From Parasponia andersonii (lineage: Eukaryota; Streptophyta; Magnoliopsida; Rosales; Cannabaceae), in assembly GCA_002914805.1 (NCBI GenBank), contig JXTB01000197.1, positions 153,884 through 217,883 on the forward strand: a stretch of 64,000 bases of DNA, written 5' to 3'. The notes beneath the pieces were generated by a model, which ran no database searches, was not told where the DNA came from, and was given only the letters and a program-made list of their open reading frames with translations. Positions 49,713-62,663 of this stretch are shown one piece after another (position 1 is the first letter of the stretch; each line of letters opens with the position of its first letter). Made by a program: the position numbers and the translations under genes.

Positions 49713-50613
49713 CGTGCAAGAAAAATTATTACAAAAAAATTATTACAAGTAATAATAAATCTAGAAATAAAGAATATAACAATATTATATTAATAATACG
49801 AATATTCTTGTAAAATTAAACAAAGAGAAATCTAAGATAATTTGATTATATATATGATGTAAAAATAAATCTTGATTATTTAACTACAATTAGGATAATA
49901 AAAATTATCCAAACAATAAATCAAATAATGTAGCAAAATAAATTACAATTAATTTATTATTACAATATTAAATATGATAGTAATAATCAAAATAATAAAA
50001 TAATTTAAGGAAGCCAGATCGAGTTTTGTGTTGCACACAATTTTTTTAAAATAGTTACGTCTCCTCACTGAGGTATTTAGAAGAATGCTAATAGTGTATG
50101 TTTTTCAAAATAAAATGGTTCACGAATAGCAATATCGCATCAACTTACTACTCTCAATGAATTGAGCATGCCCAAACTCTATTACCAGAACTCAAAGGAG
50201 CTCAACCACATCGAAAAGAAAAAACTCAAAACTCTCTAACTACTACCTAATATTTCTTAACTGCCACATAGAGAATATAGAAGAAAGACATAAGTTGAAA
50301 AATATTTTTGGTATATTGAAATGAGACAAAGAGCCCTCCTTTTATAAGCTCCAAAGAGAATTCTGCTATAAAATCTATCTATAAGGCCAAAGACATTTTG
50401 GCAATTTTTCCAAATAATTACCAAACATTTTGACTTTTAAAAACGTTTATGACCATTAATTTACATAATGCCAATTCAATTTCTGGAGTTACAAAATTAT
50501 TTCTAGAGTTACAAAAATTGTTTCAGAATCTTATTTAGGCCTTGAGACAGTAAAAAGAATATATTTCAAGGGGTAAAACGAGGCTTAATTTGGAGTGGAC
50601 TTTTGGTCCAACA
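49713..50613 (-). repeat. Possible copia-type LTR, reverse orientation
   Basis: The right end, ggagtggacttttggtccaa followed by ca at 50613, is the reverse complement of a common plant LTR start (tgttggaccaaaagtcc). Inside, gttacgtctcctcactgagg and a reversed TATA block (ccttttataagctcc at about 50338) match the layout of the copia element 2 LTRs. The left border is uncertain and no target duplication was found. Confidence 0.35.
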
Positions 50614-53031
50614 TAGTGCCTGCAGGACATGAGGGTACACACAAGCATATGCTATTTAGTCTGTGATTTGCATCGCGTAAGAAAGAGAGCCTCTCAACTT
50701 ATTAAGTTACTAACTAAAAGTTAGACAATTCTATATAAATTATTGTGAAAATAATGAATACAAGTGTATGCTATTGTAACAAATAATAAAGTATGAGTAT
50801 CTAGTATCATCCTATGAAGACCGTAGAACAAAAATTAAATGAGGTTTAAATAAATTGAAATAGACTTAAGGTGTCTAATTTCACCATAACTAATCCACTC
50901 TAAATTTTTTATCTCATTAGTCTAAAATTATTCCCTTAGTTGATAGTTGAGATTCCTTAATTTATTCACTATTCTCTCTCGAGTTCAAGCAAAAATACCT
51001 TTAATTGCCAATTTACTATATTCTTATGTGAATTAAACTAATTAAGAATTCATTAAGATTTATGGAAACTCATATAGCAACTATACAAATTATGTAAATA
51101 TATTCTTATTTTATAGACAATTTTTTTCAATTCAACAAACTAAACACATAAATCTCCTTCTGGTTTCATTATAATTAACAAATCATTTATTTAGTGGTCA
51201 ATTAATTAGAAACATTAAGAACAAAATTAAGAACTCAATTAGGAAAAATAATTCATGAAAAACATTATAATTAGACTGCATCGTAACCCTTAAAAAAATC
51301 TATAATATATCTAAACTAACAAAAATATTAAATATAAAATAAAATTCTTAAACTGAAAATGTGATTGAACAATTTCTCCTTCACTACTTTGTCTCTCTAA
51401 AATTATGCATTTTTTCCTCTGTTAATAGTCCTTTTATGGCTAAAAAAAGAATGTTTCTCACTCGTTCACGTGTTCTTATCCTTCATTCTAGTTATTTGTC
51501 TTTACTCTCTCTTTCTCTCTCTTCATCCCAGGTTTCTTATTCAAAATGTAGTGATAGGCGTATAATCCCGTGTGACCGAAAAAGGTAGACTTAGCACGAA
51601 TCTAGGAGTTGATTTGTTGTTCAATAAGTTGACTTTAAGAAAATGATGTGGCTGAATTGGGTTGGTGAAAAGAAATGGTTGCGCAAGTATTGTGCTGTAC
51701 CAGATCGTCCACCTGCTTTTCTTCCGATTGGGCCCCATCTGCCCCGGAGTTGGCTCCTCTACGCTCAGCCACTGCGAGTGAGCTACACTCTAATCCAGCC
51801 CGTTAATCTGACTGATCCAACGGCCAAGTTTTAATCCAGATTTCTTTTTTCTTTTTCCTTTTCTTTTCTTTATCCTAATAAAACAAATTTTTAAAAATAA
51901 ATTAATTCTAAATCAAATTATCCTATCCTAATTAAATTAAATACCTAAATAAAATAACTAAAACAAAGTAAAATTAAATTAAAACCTAATCTAAATAAAA
52001 TAACTAAAATTATATAAAATCTAGACTATAATTACTCAAAAACAAACATTTTTAATGAATAAAAAGTATAATTAACTCTATAAAAAATAGAGTATATCAT
52101 AAACACTTCTTGATTTATGTTTCTTTTTCATGAGGGATTTTAACAAAATATCTCTATTTTTCTTTCTCACTTAGCTCATTTTGAGTGACAATTTCTTATT
52201 CACCCTATTATCATTTTGAATAAGTAAATAATTGAATTTTCTTATTCATCCTATTACCATTTTGAGTAAGTAAATACTTGAATTTTATGTACTTATAGAG
52301 AGAAATACATATCAACAATGACCTCTGACTAATAAGTAGCGAGTCTCACTCATAAGTTTGTCTCAAAATGACTAATCAAAATAGTGTAACACGTCCTTTT
52401 TTTCAATACTTGAATTTTATGTACTCGCGGAGGAGAATACATATCAACAATGACCTCTTACTAGTATATAGTGGGTCTCATTCATAAGTTTGTCTCAAAA
52501 TAACTAATCAAAATAGTGTAGCACATCTATTTTTCTAACAAATTGTTGATATGATTCATAAAGTTTTAGGTGGTATTGATGGCAATGTAGTCCAAGAATT
52601 TTTGTTACACGTATGATTTGTTAGATTATTTATAATTATGCATAAATATTATTAACAAAAATTATGGATAGATTATCTTTGCTTAATCTCCGAAATATAG
52701 ATGTTTTAATTCTCACTGGGATTCTAATATTTCACTAAGAAAAATTGTGTAATTTATAATATAATTAAAATATTGAACTAGATAACAAAATCTACACATC
52801 AAATTTTGAGACAAAAGAGTACAGGAGAAAGTTCATTTTACACACTTATTATGCAATGTATAAGTCAAATAAATGTGTTTTTATTAACTTCTTTCTTTCT
52901 ATATTGAGTTAACAGCAAAAAGAAAAAAAAAAAGCCTCATCTTTGGCATTTATGCAATTTAAACCTTAAGTTTTAGTTTCTACAAAAAAAAAGCCTCTAT
53001 ATTTTGAAATTCCAAAAATTTGTACCCTTTG
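50614..53031. other. AT-rich spacer
   Basis: No supported gene. A pair of diverged direct repeats at about 52240-52390 and 52405-52530 (both with gaattttatgtactta or gtactcg then gagaatacatatcaacaatg) is visible. Confidence 0.4.
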
Positions 53032-53190
53032 TTCATATCTTGTCTCATTTATGTTAGTTTAAACGATATTTTTTGTAAATGTTTTAACTGTATAATATAC
53101 TTGGGTATGAATTCATATCTTGTCTCATTTATGTTAGTTTAAACGATATTTTTGTAAATGTTTTAACTGTATAACATATTTGGGTCTGAA
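53032..53190. repeat. 80-bp tandem duplication
   Basis: Two units starting at 53032 and 53112, each with ttcatatcttgtctcattta and gttttaactgtataa, nearly identical. Confidence 0.92.
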
Positions 53191-55195
53191 TTCACAATTT
53201 TTTGGGATATAAATTTGTCAAAACATAAATAGATGGAACAAATCATTTCAATTTCAAAATATAGAAGAAACTAAAATCCAGAATTTAAATTGCAAAAAAA
53301 GAAAACCCTTTATACTTCCTTTTTTTTGTGCTTAAAGATACTTTATATTTCTATACATATATATATTTATATATATATATATATATATATTAATAAGCCT
53401 CAATAAGTAGCTATACTTCAATTTTTTTTCTTTCCTTTTATCCGTTTTCTTTTAGTTTTGAATTTCAATAAACTAAGGCTAATTTGGTAATTCTTGAATT
53501 TTGTCTTTTCGTATAGAAACAACGTATTCGAGTGCGTGTTGGAGTTTTACCTACTTGCTTGAGTTGATTTTGTTTTATTTTTCTGATTTTTTATTTGTTT
53601 TTTTGTATTTCATAGTTCATTTCACATATCTTTTGCTTGCCACTTTTATATTAATTTATTCACTTTTTTCATTTTGATTTTTGCTTTTTGTTTTTGCTCT
53701 TTCATTTTTCTTTAAAAGGTTTTTTTTTTGCCCTTTCTTAAACTTTCAGAGAAAACAACAAGTGTGCCTTTTTTTTTTCCCTCATTCTTCTTTCATTTTT
53801 TTTTCTTTTATTTATTTTTTCAAAAGGACAAATACAATTGGCTCAAAACTTAAAGCATGTTTATACCAGTGTTCATACACGTGTTCTGCCGTATATATGA
53901 ATGAGACACATAGTAATGCTAGCACCATTCTTTTACATTATGTCTCATGTCATATATAGGATAATAATATATTAAAATTATATTTCTGTAACCAGATTAT
54001 TGATTCATTGTTTGAATTTACCCATCAAATAATAATAATAGTATAAACAAGAACGTTGTTAGTATTTTTTTTTAATTTTCATAGATTATTATTTCTCTTT
54101 TCATAAAACAAAATGATGTAATAAACAAAGTTCCATAATACTCAAAAGATGTTGGCATAACTAACATATATAGAGAAAAGTGCAGAGTTTCTTTGGTTTT
54201 GGCACCTACCAATTTGGTAGACATGCTTGTTCTACTTAATTTTTGTATTTTCTTTTTTGGCTTTAGGTTTTATCTTTATCCTTCACAATAATATCGGCGT
54301 AAACACGTACAGAGGCAGTTGAGTGGGGACTTTTTTTAATTTATATTTATGTGAAATATTATAATATATGTTAGATATGCAATTTTGTGTATTACTAGGA
54401 GCAGTTAAAAATTTATAAACTTCATTTTTTTTATTTGGGTTTTCTTGTTCCCACTAACGGGGCAAGTGCTCTACGGCACTAGTTTTAAAACAAAAGTCTA
54501 TAACGCCCTGTTTTCGAAGTCAAAGTCAAAAACCATTCAAATTTTATTCCTACCTTACCAAAAATATACTTAAATTATGCTCTAGTTTGTTCAAACCTAG
54601 AGCATAATCTCTGGCAGTCCAATCCACTATTCATATTTTTCTTGGTAATGATATTTTTATATTCTAGACATATTGTTGTAACGGCGATATGTAGGCGAAT
54701 CGTGGCAGGTTTATTTACATCATTGTTTACGTCACCAACACTAACGTAGGCCAGTAATTTATAGCAAAAATGTTCATTTATGTTTTTATGATCACCGCTC
54801 TTTGCGCAAAATGAATATTTAATACATAAAAATAAAGGGAAATAGAGCTTATGCCGTAACGAGCTCCATCTCCCGTCCAATTGAGCTTGTACTGTTTGTC
54901 TGTATCCCAATAAAGTCAAGTGCAACTGTAACAAGTTTCCATAATGTTTATCCCAAAATAATAATAGTAACAATAATAACAACAACAACAATAAATAATT
55001 CTCAGTGATTCCCTTTCTTTCACGAACGTAATTTTTTTATAAAAAACTTTTAAAAAAGTTCAATTGAAAAAGTTATTCGGCTCCAAATTTCCTACTTTGT
55101 GTAAATTTCATGCCTCTCTATAATCCATAGTACCATTTTCGTTACATTTTTAGTATTTACAAGCATCATCGTCATCATCATCATCAACTATATCC
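53191..55195. other. Upstream region of CYP81 copy 3
   Basis: AT-rich with a (TA)n tract at about 53360-53390 and T-rich runs. No gene recognised. (TCA)n-like and (CAA)n-like triplets occur at about 54960-54990 and just before the start codon. Confidence 0.45.
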
Positions 55196-56852
55196 ATGGA
55201 GTCGTTGCTATTGTATATTCCAGTATTTTTAGCTCTATATGTACTGACAAGTCACTTCCTCCACAGAATCCAAAACATTCCACCGACCCCTCTTCTTTCC
55301 CTCCCGGTACTCGGCCACCTCTACCTCCTCAAGACACCTCTCCAGCGAACTTTCGCTAGACTTTCGGACCGCTACGGCCCGATCCTCTTCCTCCAACTCG
55401 GCTCTCGTCCAGTCGTCATCGTCTCGTCCCCCTCCACCGCCGAGGAATGCCTCACCAAGAACGACATCAGCTTCGCCAACCGCCCTCGCACGTCGGTCGG
55501 GAGGATTCTCGGCTACAACAACACCTCCCTCGTCTGGGCCTCCTACGGCGACCACTGGCGCAACCTCAGGCGGATCTCGTCCCTCGAGCTCCTCTCCACC
55601 CACCGCCTCCACGCGCTCTCCGACATCCGCCGCGACGAGGTGAGGCTGCTGATCAAGCGACTGGCGGCGGACGAAGAGAAGCGACTCGACGACTTTCGGG
55701 TGTTCGACGCCAAGACGACGTTCGTGAAGCTGACGCTCAACATCATGATGAGGATGATCGCCGGGAAGCGGTACTACGACAACGACGCGGCCGATTTGGA
55801 GGAGGTGAAGCGGTTCCTTGAGTTCCAGGCGGAGATCACTCGGATCGGGAGGAAGTTCAATTTGGCCGATTTTTTGCCGTTTATACGGTTCATGGGCGGA
55901 AGCAGAGCCTTGGAGCGAGACATGGCGGAGGTTCAGAGAAAGAGAGACGGGTTTATCCAGAGTTTGATCGAACAACACAAACGAAAGATGGAGATTGACC
56001 CCAATTGTCGTTCGAGTTCAAAAGAAGGGGATCGGAAAACGTTGATCGAGGTTTTGTTGTCGTTGCAGCAAGCAGAGCCCGAGTATTACACGGACGAAAT
56101 TATCAGAAGCCTCATGCTTGTAATTAGACTTCGTGTTTTTATTTTTGAGTTCCTTTTCCCCTTTTATAATTTTATAATTAATTAAAATGTGAACTATGCT
56201 TCAAATTGGGTGATTAATTTGGATGCAGGTTCAATTACTGGCGGGAACAGAAACGACGGTCAACACAATGGAGTGGGCACTGTCTCTCTTGCTGAACCAT
56301 CCCGAGGTCCTCAGAAAGGCCCAAGCCGAAATCGACGAGCGCGTGGGGAACACGCGTCTGGTTGACGAGTCGGATCTGCCCCAACTGCCTTACCTCCAAA
56401 GCGTAATAACTGAAACGCTGCGCAAGTACCCGCCGGTTCCGACTCTGTTACCTCACGAGTCGTCCGAGGACTGTTGGGTCGGGGGTTATCGAGTTCCACG
56501 TGGCACTATGCTGCTGATTAATGCGTGGGGCATCCAGAATGACCCAAAAGTTTGGGTGGACCCCGAGGGGTTCAGGCCCGAGAGGTTTATGGAGATTGGT
56601 GGGCCCAGAGACGGTTTCAGGTCATTGCCGTTTGGGTCTGGGAGAAGGGGCTGCCCTGGTGAGGGCCTGGCCATGAGGGTCGTTGGACTCACATTAGGGT
56701 CGTTGGTCCAGTGCTTTGACTGGGAGAGGCCTAGTGAGAAGATGACTGACATGACGGAAGGTGTGGGAATCATATTGTCCAAGGCTATACCCCTGCGAGC
56801 CACGTGTCGCCCACGTCGCAGTATGGTGAAAATCTTTTCTGATCAGATTTGA
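55196..56852 (+). CDS. CYP81-type cytochrome P450 (copy 3), 515 aa, intact
   Basis: ER-bound haem-thiolate monooxygenase, paralogue of copies 1 and 2. Exons 55196-56119 and 56229-56852 join in phase 0 across a 109-bp GT/AG intron at the same place as in copy 2. The start opens the anchor MESLLLYIPVFLALYVL. Motifs: hinge IPPTPLLSLP; WASYGDHWRNLRR; I-helix AGTETT at about 313-318 (Glu in the place of the more usual Asp, which is allowed in [AG]Gx[DE]T[TS]); ExxR (ETLR) at 370-373; PERF at 425-428; haem loop FGSGRRGCPG at 443-452 with Cys450. Exon 1 is much richer in GC than exon 1 of copy 2 and than the flanking DNA. It differs from copy 2 in the substrate-recognition loop around SVGRILGYNN (AGKHLGYNY in copies 1 and 2), so substrate range may differ. 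Substrate unknown. Confidence 0.93.
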
Positions 56853-57128
56853 TTGGCTTTTTGTTTAATGTGTAGGTTAAGCGTGGCCATAGTGGATGTC
56901 GTCAATGATGCGATAATTTAACGTTTAATAAGAAGAGACAAATGCTTATGCCTTGTCATGGATATGAAATTACGAAGTGCCCTTTCGATGTTGTTGATGG
57001 TATCTTTCGTTAATTTAGAAAAGGTTTGAAGTGAGTTGACAATCATATGATCTTCGAACTTCGAAGAAACTAAAAAAGATGAAGGATAGCCGTTCTATAT
57101 TTCCTTTTAAAAATCCAAATATATATAT
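56853..57128. other. 3' flank of CYP81 copy 3
   Basis: Probable 3' UTR and short spacer before the MITE cluster. Nothing else seen. Confidence 0.45.
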
Positions 57129-57372
57129 ACCAATCCAATAGAATTTTTTTTTTTTTATCTATACATAAGTATTAATTTCGCCAATGAAAATTTAGCATGC
57201 ACATTTTTTTTATTGTAAAAAGTAAGAGAGAGAAAGAGCATTAATGATGCACATTTTTTCATATATTTCATTATAGCCATTGGATCACTATCAAATCACC
57301 ATCAATGATGATCCAACAGCTAAAAAAAATACCTATCTATAGGTAAAAAAAAAACCTATTGGATTGGCAACC

Positions 57373-57373
<1 letters not shown>
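57129..57373. mobile_element. MITE copy A of the 57-kb cluster
   Basis: About 245 bp with terminal inverted repeats: left accaatccaatagaatt then poly-T, right aaaacctattggattggcaa then cc. Internal blocks aatgaaaatttagcatg and cattatagccattggatcac are shared with the other copies. Flanked by (TA)n on both sides. No coding sequence. Confidence 0.8.
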
Positions 57374-57404
<31 letters not shown>

Positions 57405-57650
57405 GGCACCAATCCAGTAGGTATTTTTTTTTTTTTTTACCTATGGGTAGGTATCAATTTGGCCAATGAAAATTTAGCATGTATATTTTTTTATTATAAA
57501 AAGTAAGAGAGAAAAAGAGCATTAATGATGCACGTCTTTTCATGCACTTTATTATAGCCATTAGATCACCATTAGATGGTGATCCAATGGCTAAAAAAAA
57601 AATACCTACCCATAGGTAAAGAAAAAAAATACCTATTGGATTGGCAACCA
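57405..57650. mobile_element. MITE copy B of the 57-kb cluster
   Basis: Same orientation as copy A. Ends ggcaccaatccagtaggtat and aatacctattggattggcaa then cca. Contains the inner palindrome gatcaccattagatggtgatc-like block (shown here only in part as ccattagatgg). (TA)n lies on both sides. Confidence 0.85.
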
Positions 57651-57665
57651 TATATATATATATAT

Positions 57666-57908
57666 GGTTACCAATCCAATAGGTATTTTTTTTCTTTACC
57701 TATGAGTAGGTATTTTTTTTTAGCCGTTGGATCACCATTAGATGGTGATCCAATGGCTATAATGAAGTGTATGAAAAGACGTGCATTATTAATGTTCTTT
57801 CTCTCTCTTACTTTTTACAATAAAAAAATGTGCATGCTAAATTTTTATTGGCCAAATTGATACCTATGCATAGGTTAAAAAAAAAAATACCTACTGGATT
57901 GGTGCCCA
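57666..57908. mobile_element. MITE copy C of the 57-kb cluster, inverted
   Basis: Inverted relative to copy B, separated from it only by a short (TA)n. Ends ggttaccaatccaataggta and aatacctactggattggtgc then cca. Copies B and C together form a palindrome of about 500 bp. Confidence 0.85.
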
Positions 57909-58290
57909 TATATATATATTGACATAAACCTATACATTTTGTTTTATTTTTAAGTTCGAAGAATATTAAGATTGATTTGGGTACCCAAATTTATATACTA
58001 TTAATGTTCATTGGTTTATGTATTCATGAATTATCATAGCGGCGTGTCATCGTAGCGGCGTAACTGTGTGTTTTAAAATAATTTTCGCAGTTAAAATTGG
58101 TTTAAAAATATTCAATTTTTTTTAAATAATTGATTATACGAGTATATAATATTAATTCAAAGTAAATAGAAATATACAAAGAGCGTAAATTTAATATGTC
58201 TTATAGCCGATCAGCGAATTCTACTGTTTTTGTTTTCTAAATCACAATCTTTCGATTCAAGTTTCAAGCACAACTAGATGAACGTGTGGG
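57909..58290. other. AT-rich spacer
   Basis: Lies between the MITE cluster and the third copia element. No gene recognised. Confidence 0.4.
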
Positions 58291-59813
58291 TGTTACGTAA
58301 AATTTCTTAAAATTTATACTTTAGACTATTGCAATATTCTCAACACATAAGATTACAAGAATTTATTATACAGAGAATATGAAGACTCTCTTCTTTTTCT
58401 CTCTAAGTTATGGATGCGGTTCTGTAGAAAATAATACCTAAAGTATTCTACTAAAGTTTCACCATATACATTTATATATATTTATTAAATTATTTAATAA
58501 ATTAATTAATATTTATATATATGTTTACGAAAACTTTTTTTCCTTAACTTTACCGTAAGTTTTTAAATGTAAAAATTATATATTTAAATTAATTAATATA
58601 TATATACATTTAAATAAGAAAAATTCAGTTAGTTTCCCAAGATTTATTTATTTAATTATCTGATAATTAGATATTTCTAAATTCAAAGTTTAAACAAATT
58701 AGGAAACTTATCTTTCCATAAATTTAAATTAATTATTTCAAAATTGAATAATTAATTAATAATAATTATTAATTATATATAGATAAACTAGTAATAGAAA
58801 TAATGTAATATCAAATATAGTGCTTATAAGAGATGGAATTGGGGACTTATAGATCTGCAATTCAAGATCCAATAAATTATAATAATTAATTAAACTCTTT
58901 AATTAATTTGTTTAATGTATCAATCACAGTATTACTTTACTAAAAATCCAAAATTGTGCTCTTAAAATTACAAAATTAATTACTCAGAAAATAACGAGCA
59001 GTTTATCGATTTAATCATTACATGCAGTTCAATCTTCCATAGACAACTCATAATTGGATCTAAGTTATATTTCGTTTACCTCTCCAATTACATCTTTATT
59101 CTTATGTACTATTGAATCTCTAATGAACAATTAATTTATAAATTTATTATAAATTGAGTACTCAAACTGTTCAAGTCCTAAATCAATACATAGAGGAATC
59201 ATCTTTCTAGCTTTTTGATGGAAGGAATGAATTCTATATCTGTAAGTTACATTCTTAGCTATTTATCTCATCATGCTCTAAAGATATAAGTATTTTAATC
59301 TATTTAAAAAACAAACCTTTAACAAGTATGTTAAAAAACATAATATTATAAATAGGAGTTTATAACTACTCATGATTAAGATTGATCTACATATGATCAT
59401 TTAGTGACATTATTTGAACTCTCAACAGTTAACGGAATTTATGTGAGATTTAAATCATGTTCGATCCAGTCCTATGTAATCAAATTATATAAAATACTTC
59501 TATTGTGATGTCAACACATCAATAGTCCAAATAAGACTATTACATTCTCAATGTTAATGAATCATACTAATAGTTTTTAATTAAAGATCCCAAATTTTAA
59601 TTAATTATTAGACTATATTTAGTTTATTATCCATAAATTTAATCCTCATGTATATAACACTTATATACTAAATTTGTGGTCACATAAATTAACTAGGAAT
59701 TTTCTAATATTTAAAGATATAAAAATTATGCACAAATTCAAATAGAAAAATGTTAATTTATTAATTCAGCAAATATCTAAAATATACATGCTTTGAGGGC
59801 ACAAATCTTAACA
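58291..59813 (-). repeat. 3' LTR of copia element 3 (left border tentative)
   Basis: The right border at 59813 is firm (polypurine tract followed by TGTTAAG on the minus strand). The left border at 58291 (tgttacgtaaaa) is a guess based on the TG..CA rule, because the partner LTR is outside the window. Confidence 0.55.
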
Positions 59814-59827
59814 ATCTCTCACTTATC

Positions 59828-62663
59828 CTAAAGCATGTGAGATATGTCTCTCAATCCTGGACCCTCCAAGTGACTCTCAAAAGTCTTCGCTGGAAGCATC
59901 TTTGTAAAAGGAACATCAATGTTATTTTCAGATGCTATCTTTATAATAGTCGCGTCTCCTCAACGTACTATCTCTCTAATCAGATGATACTTTCTCTCTA
60001 TATGCTTTCGTCTCTTGTGACTTCTTAGTTCTTTTGAATTCACCACCATTCCATTGTTGTTGCAGTATAGTCAATGGCTTATCCATATTTAGAACAACTT
60101 CCAAAGCAGTAAAGAACTTTTTGAGCCACACTATTTCTTTAGTTGTTTCATAAGCTATTATGTATTATGCTTTCATAGTAGAATCTGCAGTACTGGATTA
60201 TTTAACACTTCTCCAGACAATGGCTCTACTACTAAAAGTGAATGTTGACCCAAATGTCGACTTTTGAGTATCTTTACCTGATTGAAAATTAGAATCAGTG
60301 TAACTAATAAGAATCAAGTCCTGACTTGAATAAACTAGCATATAATTTCTTATTCTCCTAAGATACTTGAGAATATGTTTTACTGCTATCCAGTGATCTA
60401 ATCCTGGATTTAATTGAAAACGGCCGAATATCCTTACTGCGTAGCATATGTCAGGTTTAGTACACAACATGGCATACATAAGGCTACCAACTGCAAATGC
60501 ATAAGGAACCCATCTCATATCCTCTTCCTCTTGAGGTGTCTTTGGATGTTGCTTTTTGGAAAGGATAACTCTATGTCGAGAAGGTAACTGTACTTTCTTG
60601 GAGTTTTGCATCAAAAAATGAATGAGCACTTTATCAATATAAGATGCTTGAGACAGTACCAAAAGTCTAGTCTTACGATCTCGAATAATCTGGATCTAAA
60701 GCACATAACTTGTTTCTCTCAAATCTTTCATTTGGAATTGCTCAGCTAGCCAATTTTTTACATTAGATAATGTTTCTATATGATTTCCAATAAGCAAAAT
60801 ATCATCTACATTAAGAACTAGGAAGACCACTTTCTTGTCTTTGATGTACTTATATACACAAGGTACATCAATATTTTGATCGAAACCATATGACTCAATT
60901 GTCTCATTAATTCTTAGATTCCATGATCTTGAAGCCTGCTTAAGTCTATAAATAGACCTAAGTAGCTTGCGGAGTTTTTGCTCTTGACCTTTAGCTACAA
61001 AACCTTCTAGTTACACTGTATAGATACTTTCTTCAAGATAGCCATTCAAAAAAGTTGTCTTGACATCTATTTACCATATTTCATAGTCCAAACATGTAGC
61101 AATAAATAAGAAGATACGTATGGATTTAAGTATGGCTATTGCTGAGAAAGTCTCTTTATAATCAACTCCTTATTTTTGGGTATAACCCTTTGCCACTAAC
61201 CTTACCTTGAACATTTTAACTTTTCCATCTGCATCTTTTTTCCTTTTATAAATTCATCTACATCCAATGGGCCTGATATCTTCAGGTGGATTCATAAGTT
61301 CCCAGACAAAATTAGAATACATGGATTCCATTTCTTGGTTTATAACTTCTTGCCATTTTTCTTTATCAAAATATTCTATTGCATATTTGTATGTCAATGG
61401 GACATCTTGGCTACTAACAGAAATAGTAACATGTGCTTCTCCAACTTTCTAGTAGTGAGTAGGTGGTCTAATAACCCTCCTACTACGTCGAGTTGCCAAG
61501 GTATTCTAATATGAAATAGTGGTCTTATAATTTTGTCATTTAACAACTGTTGTTGGTTGTGGTTTGATTTGATTAGAAAGTAATTCCTTTAGTACAACTT
61601 TATATCGAGGTTTGAAATCTATTATATAGTCATTTTCAAGAAAAGTGACATTTGTCGATACAAATGCCTTTTTCTCTTGAGGACTATAAAATAAACCTCC
61701 TCTTGTATCTTTTGGGTAAACTACAAATAAACAAACTACTGTGTGTGGTTCTAGTTTCCCAATCTCCCCTTTCAGTACATGTGCTGGGCACCCTCATATG
61801 CAGATGTGACATAAACTAGGTTTGAGCCCATTCCATAACTCTAAAGGTATCTTTTGAATAGACTTGAAGGTACTACATTCAAAATATAAACAATTTTTTG
61901 TAGTGTATAACCCTAGAATGAGAGCGGTAGGGAAAAGTAGCTCATCATTGATCTAACCATATCGAGTAACGTTCGGTTTCTCCTTTCTGCAATACCATTC
62001 TGTTATGGTGTTCCAGGTGCTGTGAGTTGGGATAGGATGCCATTCTCCAGCAAGTGATCTTTGAATTCATTATCAAGGTATTCACCTCCTCGATCTGATC
62101 AAAAAGTTTTTAATGACTTACCTAATTGCTTTTCAGCTTCTACTGTGAATTCTTTGAATTTCTCAAAAGTTTCAGATTTTCTTTGCACTAGGTACACATA
62201 TGTATATCGTGAATAATCATTAATAAATGTGACAAAGTATTCATAACTTACTCTTGGTTGTATGTTTAATGAACCATATACATCGCTACACAAGCTCAAG
62301 CAGTTCTTTGGCCCTTTTGCCTTTTGTTGAGAAAGGTCTTTTAGTCATTTTTTCTTCTAGACAAGATTCACAAACTAGAAGAGTGCTAATTTTTAGCTCT
62401 CTTAAAAGATCATCCTTTATAAGTCTGTTTTTCCTATTTAGATTGATATGCCCTAACTTAAGGTGCCAAAGATATGTATCGTCACCATAAAAAACTTTTA
62501 GTTTTTTAAGTTTGGAATGTTCTACTTTAAACATTTCGGTATTAAGCAGTGATTGTTCATCCGACCTTAATATGTAAAGTCCATTCTCCATTTTTGTAGA
62601 ACAAATATTTAAACAATTTCTAGAAATAATAATCTCATTATTAAGAAAAGAAACACTAAACAT
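59828..62663 (-). pseudogene. Copia pol remnants (element 3)
   Basis: Pre-integrase block with DDTYLWHLKLGHINLNR (62663-62286); integrase core FVTFINDYSRYTYVYLV (62299-62099); reverse transcriptase with NVDDILLIG near 60790-60815, where the first residue of the YxDD box is Asn; an in-frame TAG at 60696-60698; RNase H region YAVGSLMYAM-like to SYTDSNFQ (60662-60198), then the C-terminal end LRDMSHML. Several breaks; inactive. Confidence 0.83.

Noticed and set aside
53681..53959. 92-residue phenylalanine-rich frame
   Set aside because: Translation of poly-T tracts.
55447..55821. 124-residue frame on the plus strand
   Set aside because: Frame-shifted shadow of the same P450 exon; histidine/proline/arginine-rich artefact.
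55235..55978. 247-residue open frame on the minus strand
   Set aside because: Antisense shadow of the GC-rich exon 1 of CYP81 copy 3; the product has no domain and is rich in charged low-complexity stretches.
57576..57860. 94-residue frame and its minus-strand partner at 57454-57651
   Set aside because: Both arise from the inverted MITE pair; the repeated hydrophobic segments are translated repeat sequence.
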